Source of the DNA: an uncultured Coriobacteriaceae bacterium
GTDB taxonomy: Bacteria; Actinomycetota; Coriobacteriia; Coriobacteriales; Atopobiaceae
NCBI GenBank assembly: GCA_902793195.1
Contig: CADBCS010000014.1
Span: 1 to 56,638, forward strand
Reading direction: 5' to 3'
Length of the DNA stretch: 56,638 nt
The position numbers and the translations under genes were made by a program. The notes under the pieces are model-generated. The model did not search any database. It saw only the letters and a list, made by a program, of their open reading frames with translations, and was not told the DNA's origin. Below, piece after piece: positions 24,729 through 34,378 of this stretch (positions are counted from its first letter, which is position 1; each line of letters begins with the position of its first letter).

Positions 24729-27347
24729 ATGAAAGCAGTTCCGGGTGTCGCCGAGGCCATGGGCTGGGGCGGGATTGCGGACGGCGTTGGCAAGAGAGTC
24801 CGGTATGGCGTGGTCGCGGCGTTTGCCGTGGCATGCGTGTGCATGGTCATCACGCAGCTCTCCTACGTCGTGGTGGGGGATATGCGGCTCGTATGCGTGC
24901 TGGCTCCCATAGCGCTGTCGGCCTTGCTGCTCGGTCCGCGCGCGGCGACGGTGGTCGGAGCGAGCGCGGGGTTTGCCGAGATGGCCCTGGCAGTCCTCAT
25001 GCCCAACGACGTCTACCAGACCTTCTTCGTTGCGCCGTGGAATTCGTCTTTGCTGCTGTGCGCCATAGGTCTTGTGGCGGGCCTTGTCTTCGCGCGTGCC
25101 GATGCCCGTGGTCGGCTCGTGGCCAAGGATGTGGGCAGGTCCCGACGGATCCGGACCCTCTTGCTCTGCTGCCTGGCGACGTCGGCCGCGTTCTCGGTCG
25201 TCTTCTTCGTGAGCTCGAACCTCTTGAGCCTGCTCCTTCAGACTAACGTGACGGCAGGCCTGTTTGCGAGCGTGCACGACGGTCTTGGCATGCTTGCGCA
25301 GACGCTGGGTGACGCGATTCTCATGACCGTGGTCTGCATGGTTGGCATCGAGGTGTTCCTCAGGCCGAGGAAGCCCGCAGGCGAGCTTTCGCTCGAGCGG
25401 CGGTTCGGCACGTGGGCCGTGATCGTCCTGGCGATTGGCTTCGTGTCGGTGCTCACCATCTGCCATGCGCTCGTGTCGTTGGGCGACATCCGGGACGCGT
25501 CGACCTCCATCGACGGTACCGTCGGCCAGCTCGTGGGCCTGCTCTCCGAGCGCGACGAGCTGTACGCCAGCATGAATGCGGAGGCCGACGTCCAGTGGAC
25601 GAAGGTCGAGAAGATCAACGGCAGGTCAATCGGAGAGCTGGCGCTCGACCTTCCCGTGGGCGACGACGCCCTCGTGGTCCTGGGGCAGGACGGTGTTGTG
25701 GTGTCTGCCACCGACGACAGCTTCCTTGGCAACGACTTCTTTCTCGTGCTGTCGGAGGGGTTGATTCGCGGCATCGACATGGGTCGGCTGGGCGATGGGG
25801 TCAAGCTGGACTGGTACGCGCGCGGTGGCGAGCGCAGCATCATGCGAGCCCTGGAGGTGCCGTACACGCGCGGCGACACCCAGGGTTCGTATCAGGTGAT
25901 GGTTGCGCTGCCCGTCTCGAGCGTGTTTTCGTTGCGCGGCGCAACCACGTTGGTGCTCGCCCTCGCGCTGCTGCTCGTGTTTGCGGCAGTCTATGCGCTC
26001 ACGATCGTCCTCGTGAGAAAGCTGGTGCTCGCAGACCTCAATCGCGCTAACCACCATCTGGGGCGTGTCGTGGCGGGACGGCTGGACGAGGTGTTGAATG
26101 CGCGGAGCTCCGCTGAGTTCCGTCTGCTTTCCAATGGCATAAACCAAACCGTGTCGTCGCTCGACGTGTCTGGTCGGCGCATACAGAGGGGCATGGAGCT
26201 CGAACTGCGCTCGGCCCGCACCATCCGCGAGTCGATGCTTCCGCACTCCGACGCGCCCTTCCCCCAGATCGACTCCGTCGACATCCACGCATGCATGAGG
26301 CCGGCAAGCGAGCCGGGCGGGGACTTCTACGACTACTTCCTATTGGACGACCATACGCTGGCTCTTTTCGTGGCGAGAGTGAGGGGCAAGGGCGTACCGG
26401 CGGCTTTGCGCATGATGAGGGCGAGGGACGAGATCGTTCGATACCTGCGCTCCGGTGTCTCTCTGAGTGACGCCGTGGAGAGCGCGAGCACCCATCTGCA
26501 CGAGGACGACGGCATCGCCTTGCCGATTACCGCGTGGGTGGCGACGCTCGACTGCCACACGGGCATGCTCACATACGTGAACGCGGGCCATGGCCCCGCG
26601 CTTCTGCGCAGGGAGGGGGACTGGGAATGGGTGCGCCACAGCAGCGGCATATTCCTGGGCGCCATGGAGATGGCGCGCTATCCCAGCTTCAACCTCATTC
26701 TGCGCAAGGAGGATATGCTGTTGCTCCATACCGCTGGCGTCATGGAGAGCCGCAACGCGGAGGGCGAACCATATGGCGAGCGGCGGCTCGAGGAGCTGGC
26801 CTCTGGCGTTTCCGACGTACGACCCAAAGCGCTTGTCGAGGCGGCATTCGCCGACCTCGCCGAGTGGTCGCGCAACAGCGAGCAGACGGACGACGTTACC
26901 TTACTGGCGGTCGCCTATGGCATGGGGCCCGACACACAGCGCAGCCAGACGTTTGCGGCCACGGAGGATAGCCTCGAGGCGGCGCGACTCTTCGTGCGCG
27001 CCGAGCTCGAGCATCGTCTGTGCCCGGTCTGGGTGAGGAACAAGGTCGATCTCGCGTTCGACGAGCTGTTCGGTCGCATCTGTCTCTATGCCCACGCAGA
27101 CCAAGGCAATGTGGGCACGGTGCGCGTGAGCTGTTCCTACGAGCCATGCCCCAGCACCCTGCACGTGGAACTGCGAGACGACGGCTCTCCCTTCGACCCG
27201 CTTTCGCCAGACGATGCGGATGGCGACGAGAGTCTCCATTCCGGCAGGTTGGGCATACCGATGGCACGCAAGTGCGTCGATGACATCGCGTATAGGCGCG
27301 AGGACGACCAAAACGTCGTGACCTTTTCCAAGAGCTGGCCGGACTGA
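24729..27347 (+). CDS. membrane SpoIIE-phosphatase/HATPase protein with altered active sites
   Basis: 872 residues. The N-terminal ~200 residues hold about six membrane segments. An extracytoplasmic sensor-like region follows (~240-395), then a further membrane segment and a HAMP-like linker. A SpoIIE/PP2C domain covers ~505-725, and an RsbW-like HATPase covers ~740-870. PP2C landmarks GGDFYDYF (Asp532) and QTDDVTLL (Asp721/722) are present. The DVSGKG Asp is Arg550 (ARVRGKG), and the TDG Asp is Ala669 (HTAGVME). In the ATPase, DDGSPFDP and RLGIPMARK are kept, but the N-box ExxxN reads E779-x3-R783. It may be a scaffold or a modified enzyme. AGGAGG precedes the start. Confidence 0.85.
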   Translation: MKAVPGVAEAMGWGGIADGVGKRVRYGVVAAFAVACVCMVITQLSYVVVGDMRLVCVLAPIALSALLLGPRAATVVGASAGFAEMALAVLMPNDVYQTFFVAPWNSSLLLCAIGLVAGLVFARADARGRLVAKDVGRSRRIRTLLLCCLATSAAFSVVFFVSSNLLSLLLQTNVTAGLFASVHDGLGMLAQTLGDAILMTVVCMVGIEVFLRPRKPAGELSLERRFGTWAVIVLAIGFVSVLTICHALVSLGDIRDASTSIDGTVGQLVGLLSERDELYASMNAEADVQWTKVEKINGRSIGELALDLPVGDDALVVLGQDGVVVSATDDSFLGNDFFLVLSEGLIRGIDMGRLGDGVKLDWYARGGERSIMRALEVPYTRGDTQGSYQVMVALPVSSVFSLRGATTLVLALALLLVFAAVYALTIVLVRKLVLADLNRANHHLGRVVAGRLDEVLNARSSAEFRLLSNGINQTVSSLDVSGRRIQRGMELELRSARTIRESMLPHSDAPFPQIDSVDIHACMRPASEPGGDFYDYFLLDDHTLALFVARVRGKGVPAALRMMRARDEIVRYLRSGVSLSDAVESASTHLHEDDGIALPITAWVATLDCHTGMLTYVNAGHGPALLRREGDWEWVRHSSGIFLGAMEMARYPSFNLILRKEDMLLLHTAGVMESRNAEGEPYGERRLEELASGVSDVRPKALVEAAFADLAEWSRNSEQTDDVTLLAVAYGMGPDTQRSQTFAATEDSLEAARLFVRAELEHRLCPVWVRNKVDLAFDELFGRICLYAHADQGNVGTVRVSCSYEPCPSTLHVELRDDGSPFDPLSPDDADGDESLHSGRLGIPMARKCVDDIAYRREDDQNVVTFSKSWPD

Positions 27348-27371
27348 CACGCTGGATTCGACCGTCCGAAA

Positions 27372-27451
27372 GGGACCGTCCCTTCCGGTAGAGTCTCGTC
27401 CGGCGGGGACCGTCCCTTCCGGTACAGTCCCGTCTGGAAGGGATGGTCCCC
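27372..27451. repeat. direct and inverted GGGACCGTCCC repeats
   Basis: Two 24-base direct repeats differing at one base lie at 27372-27395 and 27406-27429. An inverted partial copy (27433-27451) lets the second fold into a hairpin. They belong to the same dispersed family as the element at 3446 and sit in the 202-base gap after the SpoIIE gene. Confidence 0.7.
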
Positions 27452-27549
27452 GAGAGGCTGGTTGCCCGGTTGATGGGATTTCCTGTGACCGCGTGGCACT
27501 TGGGATATGATTCAAAGCTGCGAGCGTGACCGAAGGGGTGTGAGATCCA

Positions 27550-28614
27550 ATGATGACCGTTACCCATGCCATATTGCATGCGTTCGACTTCGACACGGGG
27601 TCGATGTACCTCTCGGACCACGAGCTGGACATGGACGAGAAGCTGGTGCTGTCGTTCGTGCGGCGCCACCTTAGGCGTTGCGTGGCGAGCGAGCAGAACA
27701 TGCATGGCGAGTTCTCGCAGGACAGCGGCTTTTCCGAGGAGCTAAGGCTCTACCTCACCAACCTCACCTCGTTCGTGGACCTCTCCAAGCAGATTGCCGA
27801 GTTCTTTTGGGAGACGCTGCGCACGTGCGACGACCTCGTCCAGGCCGACCTGCTGGTGGCCGACTTCGAGGAGAGCGCGGAGGCACCCAAGGGCGACGCA
27901 TCGTCCGAGGAACTCGAGCGCGCCTACGATGGGACGCCCACCAGGCGCTTCGCCATCCTGCTGCTGCCCCGTCGACAGACCTTCATGCACAGCATCGAGC
28001 ATCCGGCAGGCGGATCGTTCAACGAGATCGTCCGCCATGACGCCACGTTGCCCAATCCCTCGGGAAAGGTGGACACCTACGTGCTCGTGGACTGCGAGAC
28101 GATGTCCATCGACTATCGCGACAAGCTGCGCACCATCGCCGAGGCGGAGGTGTGGGTCATGCAGAACCTGTTGCTCAAGTGCTCGCGCGAGCCGTCGAGC
28201 CACGAGGTGATAAAGAGCGTCGAGCACATCGTGGAGGAGGTCGCGCAGGAGGCGGGCAAGAATGCCGCCGAGGCGGTCTCGCGTGCCAAGGCGTGTGTCG
28301 CCCACAGCGCCGAGGTGGACGAGCGCGTGATGCCCGAGCAGATAGGGCAGCAGGTGTTCAAGGACGAGCCGCGGCTCATGGAGCGCTGCGAGCAGGCAAT
28401 GAGAGATGCCGAGCTGCCCGACGAGGTGCAGGTGCGCAGAGCGGCGGCACGCCGACTCACCAAGAGCCATCGCATTCGAACCGACACGGGCATAGACATT
28501 TCTTTTCCCAGCGAGTACAGCTCGAGTCCGGACTACCTTGCCTTCGAGCGTGCCGACGACGGTACCATCTCCATCATCATCCGCAACGTGACCAGCATCG
28601 AGAACCGCTCGTGA
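27550..28614 (+). CDS. nucleoid-associated protein, NdpA/YejK-like
   Basis: 354 residues. The opening THAILHAFDFDTGSMYLSDHEL, split into short segments, and the later TPTRRFAILLLPRRQTFMHS and PEQIGQQVFKDEPRL fit the NdpA-like 37-kDa nucleoid protein family (PF04245), which associates with DNA. Exact biochemical function is unknown. The ATG at 27550 is followed by a second ATG at 27553, and AAGGGG lies upstream. The next gene overlaps its stop (GTGA). Confidence 0.65.
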   Translation: MMTVTHAILHAFDFDTGSMYLSDHELDMDEKLVLSFVRRHLRRCVASEQNMHGEFSQDSGFSEELRLYLTNLTSFVDLSKQIAEFFWETLRTCDDLVQADLLVADFEESAEAPKGDASSEELERAYDGTPTRRFAILLLPRRQTFMHSIEHPAGGSFNEIVRHDATLPNPSGKVDTYVLVDCETMSIDYRDKLRTIAEAEVWVMQNLLLKCSREPSSHEVIKSVEHIVEEVAQEAGKNAAEAVSRAKACVAHSAEVDERVMPEQIGQQVFKDEPRLMERCEQAMRDAELPDEVQVRRAAARRLTKSHRIRTDTGIDISFPSEYSSSPDYLAFERADDGTISIIIRNVTSIENRS

Positions 28615-29816
28615 ACGGGTCGCGACGCAGAGGTGGGGGTAGCGGTTGCGGCTGCGTGGTTCTTCTTGCGGCACTGGTGGTGGCACTTGCCGTCGTCGCC
28701 GTCAGCATTGCCCCTCCCGTCGTGCGCAACGTGGTGGAGGCGTATCGTCAGCGCCTCCTGGGACTCGTTGGCATGCGTGAGCCTGTGATTGACATCGACG
28801 AGGGCGGGCTCGGATTCTCGGGCGAGCATCTGAGCGAGAGCGAGCGGCAGGTGTACCTGCAGCTGTTGGCCCAGGCGCGCGAGAGGAAGGACAGCTTCGT
28901 CGTGTTCGAGGCGCTCGTCGACGAGATCGACCCCGCTTACAAGGCGCTCATGTGCGACCATCCCGAGCTCTTCTGGTTGGACGGCTCGTGTACCTACGTC
29001 TACTCCAACATGGGCAACGTGGTGACGGTCGAGCCGGGCCTCTCGGTCCCGCTCGAGGAGGTGCCTGCGCTCGAGGCGCGCGTGGAGGCGGCAGCGGACG
29101 AGTTCCTCGCGTCGCTTCCCGAGGATGCCGACGAGTACGACGTGATCTGCGAGGCGTATCGCCACGTGATCCTCTCGACCGAGTACGACCTGAACGCCGA
29201 CCAGAGCCAGAACATCCTCAGCGTCCTGCTCAACCACTCGTCGGTGTGCGCGGGATATGCGCGTGCGTACCAGTACCTCCTGCATCGGGCGGGCGTGTTC
29301 TGCGCGTATGTGGAGGGGGTCATTACCGAGACCAGCGAGGACCACGCATGGAACCTCGTGCGCGTGGGCGACGTGTACGCGTACGTGGACCCCACATGGG
29401 GAGATCCCACGTACCAGAGCGCCGACAACCGCGTGTCGGACAACGGTGTCATCTATGACTATCTGGGACTGACCACCGAGGAGATGCTTCGTGACCAGCA
29501 TGTGTTCTCGAGCGATTTTGAGCTGCCCGACTGCACGAGCCACGATCTGGATTACTACTATCGCGAGGGGATGACGTTCGATTCGTATGACCCCAGTGCG
29601 TTGTCCGAGTCGTTTGGGGCACAGCTTGGCCATGGCAACATGGCGGCGTTCAAGTTCACCAACAAGCAGGCGTTCGACGAGGCCAGCAATGCCCTGTACA
29701 GCAGCACCTTCCTCACCGACGACCTGCTCGCCATTGCCTTGGACAGGGGAGATACGACCCTTCGGTACAGCTACGTGCTCTCGGACACGCTCTATGTGGT
29801 AAAGGTGTACTGGTAG
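28611..29816 (+). CDS. membrane-anchored transglutaminase-like protein
   Basis: 401 residues. The start is GTG 28611, overlapping the previous stop by four bases. Residues ~14-36 are one hydrophobic anchor (VVLLAALVVALAVVAVSIAP). A Cys-His-Asp triad typical of the transglutaminase-like/CYK3 fold is seen in SSVCAGYARAYQYLL, DHAWNLVRVG and YVDPTWGDP. These proteins act outside the membrane as proteases or crosslinkers; the substrate is unknown. Overlap with the NdpA-like gene implies co-translation, although the two predicted compartments differ. Confidence 0.8.
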   Translation: MNGSRRRGGGSGCGCVVLLAALVVALAVVAVSIAPPVVRNVVEAYRQRLLGLVGMREPVIDIDEGGLGFSGEHLSESERQVYLQLLAQARERKDSFVVFEALVDEIDPAYKALMCDHPELFWLDGSCTYVYSNMGNVVTVEPGLSVPLEEVPALEARVEAAADEFLASLPEDADEYDVICEAYRHVILSTEYDLNADQSQNILSVLLNHSSVCAGYARAYQYLLHRAGVFCAYVEGVITETSEDHAWNLVRVGDVYAYVDPTWGDPTYQSADNRVSDNGVIYDYLGLTTEEMLRDQHVFSSDFELPDCTSHDLDYYYREGMTFDSYDPSALSESFGAQLGHGNMAAFKFTNKQAFDEASNALYSSTFLTDDLLAIALDRGDTTLRYSYVLSDTLYVVKVYW

Positions 29817-29991
29817 GCGCTGCCATCGTCGTTGCTACCACCAGCGAAAGTCGGGTATTCTGTACATATCGTGCGCGCGCGTTCGTGCACGAGAAGAGAG
29901 GTGGTCCATGGCCGGGACGTGGCGCCAAGGCTAGGGGGCCATGCGCCGCCTCGCGCGGTGAGGCATCACGGCCCAAGGAGGAAGGTTCTCC

Positions 29992-31887
29992 ATGAGGATT
30001 GCCATAGCTCAGTTCTCCACTCAGGCATGCGACTTCTCGCATACGGCAGAGCGTATGGTCTCGCTGTCGGAACAGGCGGCCCAGCAGGGTGCGGACCTGT
30101 TGGTCTTTCCGTTTGCGGCGCTCACGGGCGTGCTGCCGGTTGACTACGTCAACTACGATGGCTACGCGATCGACCTGTGGCAGGCGCTCTCGCATCTGGC
30201 CGAGCACGTGTCGTGCCCGTGCCTCGTGCCCTTCATCGAGGGCTCCGGTGCCGAGGCGCGCTCCGACGCGGTGTTGGTATGCGATGGCACGGCGACGCCT
30301 GTGGCGAGCCTGGCGCAGCGGGACATGGATGACAGGGACGTGAATGCGCAGCTGGAGCGTGTGATGCGACTTGCCGAGTCCCCGGAGCCGCTCGTGTTCA
30401 CATTTGGGGAGAAGCGTCTGGCCCTCGCCTTTACCTACGAGGACATGGACCTGCTCGTGGACGAGGCGGTCTTTGCCGACGTGGTCATCTTTCCCTTGGC
30501 CTACGGCTATGCGGTGGACGACGCGAACTCGGCCCTCGGGGCGGCGCTCCTGGAGAATCGCTATCGGATGGATGCGACCGCGCTCGAGGCGTGGGTCGTG
30601 GGCGTTGGCTCCCTTGGGGCGTATGGCAATCGCGTGTTTGGCGGCGCGAGCTTCGTGATTGCCCCCTGGGGAGACCTCATGGCATCGGCACCGGCCTTCG
30701 AGGAGGCGCTGCTCACATGTGACGTCACCTCGTCTGCGGGCGATGTGCCGTCCGAGGTGCTCGAGCCCGAGCTGTACAACAAGCCCCTGCACCTATGGGA
30801 GGCGCTCACCTTGGGTCTTCGCGGCTTCGTCGAGCAGGTGCGGGCCACAGAGGTGGCGCTTGTGTTCGACGGCACGCTTCACTCGAGCCTCCTTGCGGCC
30901 TTGGCCTCCGACGCGCTTGGCCCGACGCATGTGCATGCGTTGCTGGTGGACGACGATCCCGAGCATGTCCGCTCAGCCCGGGCGGTTGGCGAGGTGCTTC
31001 GCATCGACGTGCTCGAGGTGTGTGGCCAAGGCCCATCCCAAGGGGAGTCCGGTCTTTCCGCGGACGTACTGGCCATGGCGCAACTCGCGTCTTGGTCGCG
31101 CAAGCTCGGCGCCATTTCCCTCTCGCCCGAGGACAAGACGTACATGGCCCTCGAGGTTTCCCTGGGTGCGTGCCATGTCGCGTCGCTGCTTCCCTTTGGC
31201 GACGTGTATCGGTCGGACGTCATGGAGATGGCGCACATGCGCAACACCATCTCTCCCATCATCCCCGCGTCGTGCTTCCGCACGTTCGACGTTCCCCAAA
31301 TCGAGGGGCTCGACGAGATGGAGCACGCGCCCGAGGCTCGCCTTCGTCGCATCGACGTGACTCTGGCAACGCACATTGAGTGGGGGAGGACGGTTACCGA
31401 TACCGTGGCACGTCAAAGTGCGGCTCAGGTTACGGAGCGCGTGCTAGGAAGGTATCGCGAGAGGGAGGTGGCGCGTCTGGGATGGCCGCCATCGCTGATC
31501 GTGTCGTCCCGGTCGCTGCTTGACGCGCAGTTGCCCATGGGAATCGGTTGGGCCGATCGTTGGCGGACACAGGACGAGCGCATGCACATGGCCGACGTAA
31601 TTGGGTCCCTTCGCGGGCCCGAGGGGGAGGGACCTCTTGACTCGTCGGAGCTGGATCGCATGGGGGCCGAGCTCTCCGAGCTCTTTGGGGGCATGGGTCC
31701 CACGCTCGTGAGCGGGACGATCCCGGAGGGCGTCGACCGAGCCTCCGTGGAACGCTCGGTGGAGGACCTGCTCGGTCTTCTGCGTGACGTGATGCAGGGG
31801 GGCGGCATGTCGCCCCAGGATGGCGGCCTCGGTCTGGACGGACCGTTTGGCCCGCTCACATGGGGTGGCCCCTTTTCCGAGAATTAG
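29992..31887 (+). CDS. NAD synthetase homologue with altered glutaminase and synthetase sites
   Basis: 631 residues with the domain order of glutamine-dependent NadE: a nitrilase-like N-terminus (1-270) and an NAD-synthetase-like part (~280-560), then a Gly-rich tail. Key residues are changed. The VFPE glutamate reads VFPF (Phe41). The ICED cysteine reads TYED (Tyr149). The KxxLPNY lysine region is absent. The ATP loop SGGxDSS reads DGTLHSS (293-299). The later NKSE is DKTY. LPFGDVYRSDVMEMA still matches the family. The protein is therefore probably not a normal NAD synthetase. A strong AAGGAGGAAGG site supports the start, and no sign of frame damage is seen. Confidence 0.8.
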   Translation: MRIAIAQFSTQACDFSHTAERMVSLSEQAAQQGADLLVFPFAALTGVLPVDYVNYDGYAIDLWQALSHLAEHVSCPCLVPFIEGSGAEARSDAVLVCDGTATPVASLAQRDMDDRDVNAQLERVMRLAESPEPLVFTFGEKRLALAFTYEDMDLLVDEAVFADVVIFPLAYGYAVDDANSALGAALLENRYRMDATALEAWVVGVGSLGAYGNRVFGGASFVIAPWGDLMASAPAFEEALLTCDVTSSAGDVPSEVLEPELYNKPLHLWEALTLGLRGFVEQVRATEVALVFDGTLHSSLLAALASDALGPTHVHALLVDDDPEHVRSARAVGEVLRIDVLEVCGQGPSQGESGLSADVLAMAQLASWSRKLGAISLSPEDKTYMALEVSLGACHVASLLPFGDVYRSDVMEMAHMRNTISPIIPASCFRTFDVPQIEGLDEMEHAPEARLRRIDVTLATHIEWGRTVTDTVARQSAAQVTERVLGRYREREVARLGWPPSLIVSSRSLLDAQLPMGIGWADRWRTQDERMHMADVIGSLRGPEGEGPLDSSELDRMGAELSELFGGMGPTLVSGTIPEGVDRASVERSVEDLLGLLRDVMQGGGMSPQDGGLGLDGPFGPLTWGGPFSEN

Positions 31888-31947
31888 TCGACTCCCTTGT
31901 GACAGTGTGCTAATATAGAACAAAAGTTCGAGCAGGGGAAGTGACGT

Positions 31948-32601
31948 ATGATAATACTGGGCATCGATCCCGGCCTCGCCAACACGGGCTGGGGTGTTAT
32001 CGAGACACGCGGTTCCGCGTGTCGCGCTCGCGCCTATGGCTGCGTCACGACAACAGCCCAACAGCCCATCGCGGAGCGACTCGGTGCCATATACGACCAG
32101 ATCTCCCAGACCATCGAGCGCTATGGTCCCACCCAGCTCGCCATCGAGAAGATCTTCTTTGGCGAGAACGTGCGCTCGGCCATCGCAACGGCGCAGGCGC
32201 GCGGTGCCGCCATAGTAGCCTGCGCGCAGGCGGGGCTCGAGGTGGGGGAGTACACCCCCATGCAGATCAAGCAGGCGGTGGTGGGAACGGGTGCGGCGGA
32301 CAAGCGTCAGGTCATCTACATGGTCCGCAACGTGCTCGAGCTCGATCACGACCCGCGTCCCGACCACTGTGCCGATGCCTTGGCGGCCGCCGTGTGTCAT
32401 GCAAACCTCATACGGACGCGGGCGCTCGCACGCGACTACGCCTCGGTGCAGATGCTCGAGCAGGAACAGGCCCAAAGCCGTGCCGATCGCGACGCCGCAC
32501 GGCAGATAACCGCCGCAGCGACGGCCGCCCATGTCGCCAGGGGCGCACGTGGTCGGCAGATGGGCGGGCAGGTGCGTCAGAGTAGGAGATCCACCCAATG
32601 A
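31948..32601 (+). CDS. ruvC: Holliday junction resolvase RuvC
   Basis: 217 residues. RuvC cuts Holliday junctions as a dimer. Acidic catalytic residues are present: Asp in GIDPGLANTGWG, Glu in AIEKIFFGENV, and Asp in RPDHCADALAAAVCH. The C-terminal ~45 residues are an Ala/Arg/Gln-rich extension. A weak promoter-like TATAGA lies at about 31914. ruvA begins within its stop codon (ATGA), so the ruvCAB genes form an operon. Confidence 0.95.
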   Translation: MIILGIDPGLANTGWGVIETRGSACRARAYGCVTTTAQQPIAERLGAIYDQISQTIERYGPTQLAIEKIFFGENVRSAIATAQARGAAIVACAQAGLEVGEYTPMQIKQAVVGTGAADKRQVIYMVRNVLELDHDPRPDHCADALAAAVCHANLIRTRALARDYASVQMLEQEQAQSRADRDAARQITAAATAAHVARGARGRQMGGQVRQSRRSTQ

Positions 32602-33227
32602 TTGTGCAGCTTACGGGAAGACTGACGGAGGTCCAGCCGAGCTTCGTGGTGCTCGACGTAGGCGGCGTCGGCTACGAGATGGGCGTCTCGGCCAATACGG
32701 CGGCGGCGATGCCCGAGGTGGGGACCGAGCAGGTCTCGCTGTTCACGCGGATGGTGGTGCGCGAGGGTGCCGTCGACCTCTTTGGCTTTGGAACGCGCGA
32801 CGAGCGGGCGCTGTTCGATCGGCTCGTGGGCATATCGAAGGTCGGGCCCAAGTTGGCACTGTCGGTGCTGTCCACCTTCACGCCGGCCGCCCTTGCCGGC
32901 GTGGTGGGGTCGCAGGACGCCAAACGCATGGCTACGGTTCCCGGCGTGGGCCAGAAGACGGCATCGCGCCTTCTCATGGAGCTTGTGGACATCTTTGCCA
33001 AGGACCCAACGCTTCGCGGCCTCTCCGCTCCAGCCGGCGACGCGACTGGCGACATCGCGCCCGTCGTCATGGGAGGCGTGGATGCCGACGTAACCGAGGC
33101 ACTGCTCGCCATGGGCTTTACGCCCCAGGAGGCCGAGCTCGCGATAGAGGGACGCGAGGCGGCTGGGGCGGCAACTGTCGAGGCCGCGTTGAGCTATGCG
33201 CTCAAGAGACTGGGCGGGAGGAGCTAG
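32598..33227 (+). CDS. ruvA: Holliday junction helicase subunit RuvA
   Basis: 209 residues. RuvA binds the four-way junction and loads RuvB. The OB-fold start ([20 protein letters not shown]), the helix-hairpin-helix segments [16 protein letters not shown] and [16 protein letters not shown], and a C-terminal UBA-like domain that contacts RuvB are visible. It overlaps ruvC by four bases. Confidence 0.95.
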   Translation: MIVQLTGRLTEVQPSFVVLDVGGVGYEMGVSANTAAAMPEVGTEQVSLFTRMVVREGAVDLFGFGTRDERALFDRLVGISKVGPKLALSVLSTFTPAALAGVVGSQDAKRMATVPGVGQKTASRLLMELVDIFAKDPTLRGLSAPAGDATGDIAPVVMGGVDADVTEALLAMGFTPQEAELAIEGREAAGAATVEAALSYALKRLGGRS

Positions 33228-33228
33228 C

Positions 33229-34305
33229 ATGTGGGAGTCAGATGCCGACGACCTGTTTGCGAACGCCGCCAGCCCGTTGCGATCCGGTGGCGCCTCGTCA
33301 TCTTCCAGCCGTGCGGTCACCTCCGAGCTCACGAGCGAGGACATCGACGTCGAGCGAAGCCTCAGGCCACAGACGCTCGACGAGTATTGCGGGCAGGAGC
33401 GCGTGTGCGCCAACCTGAGCGTGCTCATTCAGGCTGCGAAGAGCCGGAACGAACCGCTCGACCATGTGATCTTTTCGGGACCTCCGGGGCTGGGCAAGAC
33501 GACCCTGGCGGGTATCGTGGCAAACGAGATGGGTGCCCGCATGCGCACCACGTCGGGACCGGCCATCGAGCGCACGGGCGACCTCGCGGCCATCCTCACC
33601 AATCTGGAGGAGGGCGACGTCCTGTTTGTGGACGAGATTCACCGGCTCAACCATCAGGTGGAGGAGGTGCTCTATCCGGCGATGGAGGACTTCTTCCTGG
33701 ACATCGTAATTGGCAAGGGCCCCGCGGCGCGTTCCATCCGACTGGACGTTCCGCGCTTCACCCTGGTGGGGGCCACCACCAGGACGGGGCTGCTCACCGG
33801 CCCGCTGCGCGACCGCTTTGGCATCTCGTATCGGTTGGACTACTACTCGGTGGACGACCTCGCGCAGATCGTGGGCAGGTCGGCGCGAATCCTTGGGGTC
33901 CGACTGGACGGCGAGGCGGCGGCCGAGATCGCCTCGCGCAGCCGCGGGACGCCGCGCCTGGCAAACAGGCTGCTCAAGCGCGTTAGGGACTACGCGCAGG
34001 TAAAGGCGGGCGGCGAGATAACGTGGCAGGTCGCTGCGGAGGCGCTCTCGTTCTTCGAGATAGACGAGCTTGGGCTCGACTGGATGGACATACGGATTCT
34101 CAGGGCGCTAACCACCACGTTTAGGGGGCGCCCGGTGGGGCTCACCACGGTTGCCAGCGCGGTTGCCGAGGACCCGTCCACGCTCGAGGACGTGTACGAG
34201 CCCTACCTGCTGCAGCAGGGGCTTATCGTGCGCACCCCACAGGGGCGTCAGGCCACGCTGGCCGCGTTCGAGCATCTGGGCGTGGTGCCGCCACCAACCA
34301 AGTGA
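33229..34305 (+). CDS. ruvB: Holliday junction branch-migration ATPase RuvB
   Basis: 358 residues. AAA+ motor of branch migration, with Walker [15 protein letters not shown], Walker [11 protein letters not shown] and [19 protein letters not shown] (sensor/arginine-finger region), then a winged-helix DNA-binding end. ATG 33229 has GGGAGGAG five bases upstream and lies one base after the ruvA stop. The N-terminal ~40 residues are a Ser/Ala-rich extension. Confidence 0.95.
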   Translation: MWESDADDLFANAASPLRSGGASSSSSRAVTSELTSEDIDVERSLRPQTLDEYCGQERVCANLSVLIQAAKSRNEPLDHVIFSGPPGLGKTTLAGIVANEMGARMRTTSGPAIERTGDLAAILTNLEEGDVLFVDEIHRLNHQVEEVLYPAMEDFFLDIVIGKGPAARSIRLDVPRFTLVGATTRTGLLTGPLRDRFGISYRLDYYSVDDLAQIVGRSARILGVRLDGEAAAEIASRSRGTPRLANRLLKRVRDYAQVKAGGEITWQVAAEALSFFEIDELGLDWMDIRILRALTTTFRGRPVGLTTVASAVAEDPSTLEDVYEPYLLQQGLIVRTPQGRQATLAAFEHLGVVPPPTK

Positions 34306-34378
34306 TCGCGTCGTGGCGGGACGATCCGCCTGCGTGCGTGCGGCTCCTGTGCCATCGTGAGCAACGGGGCGAGACTCC

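Noticed and set aside
29832..30143. Separate small gene before the NAD-synthetase homologue
   Set aside because: It overlaps the start of the real gene, has no ribosome site or family, and crosses a region of simple untranslated character.
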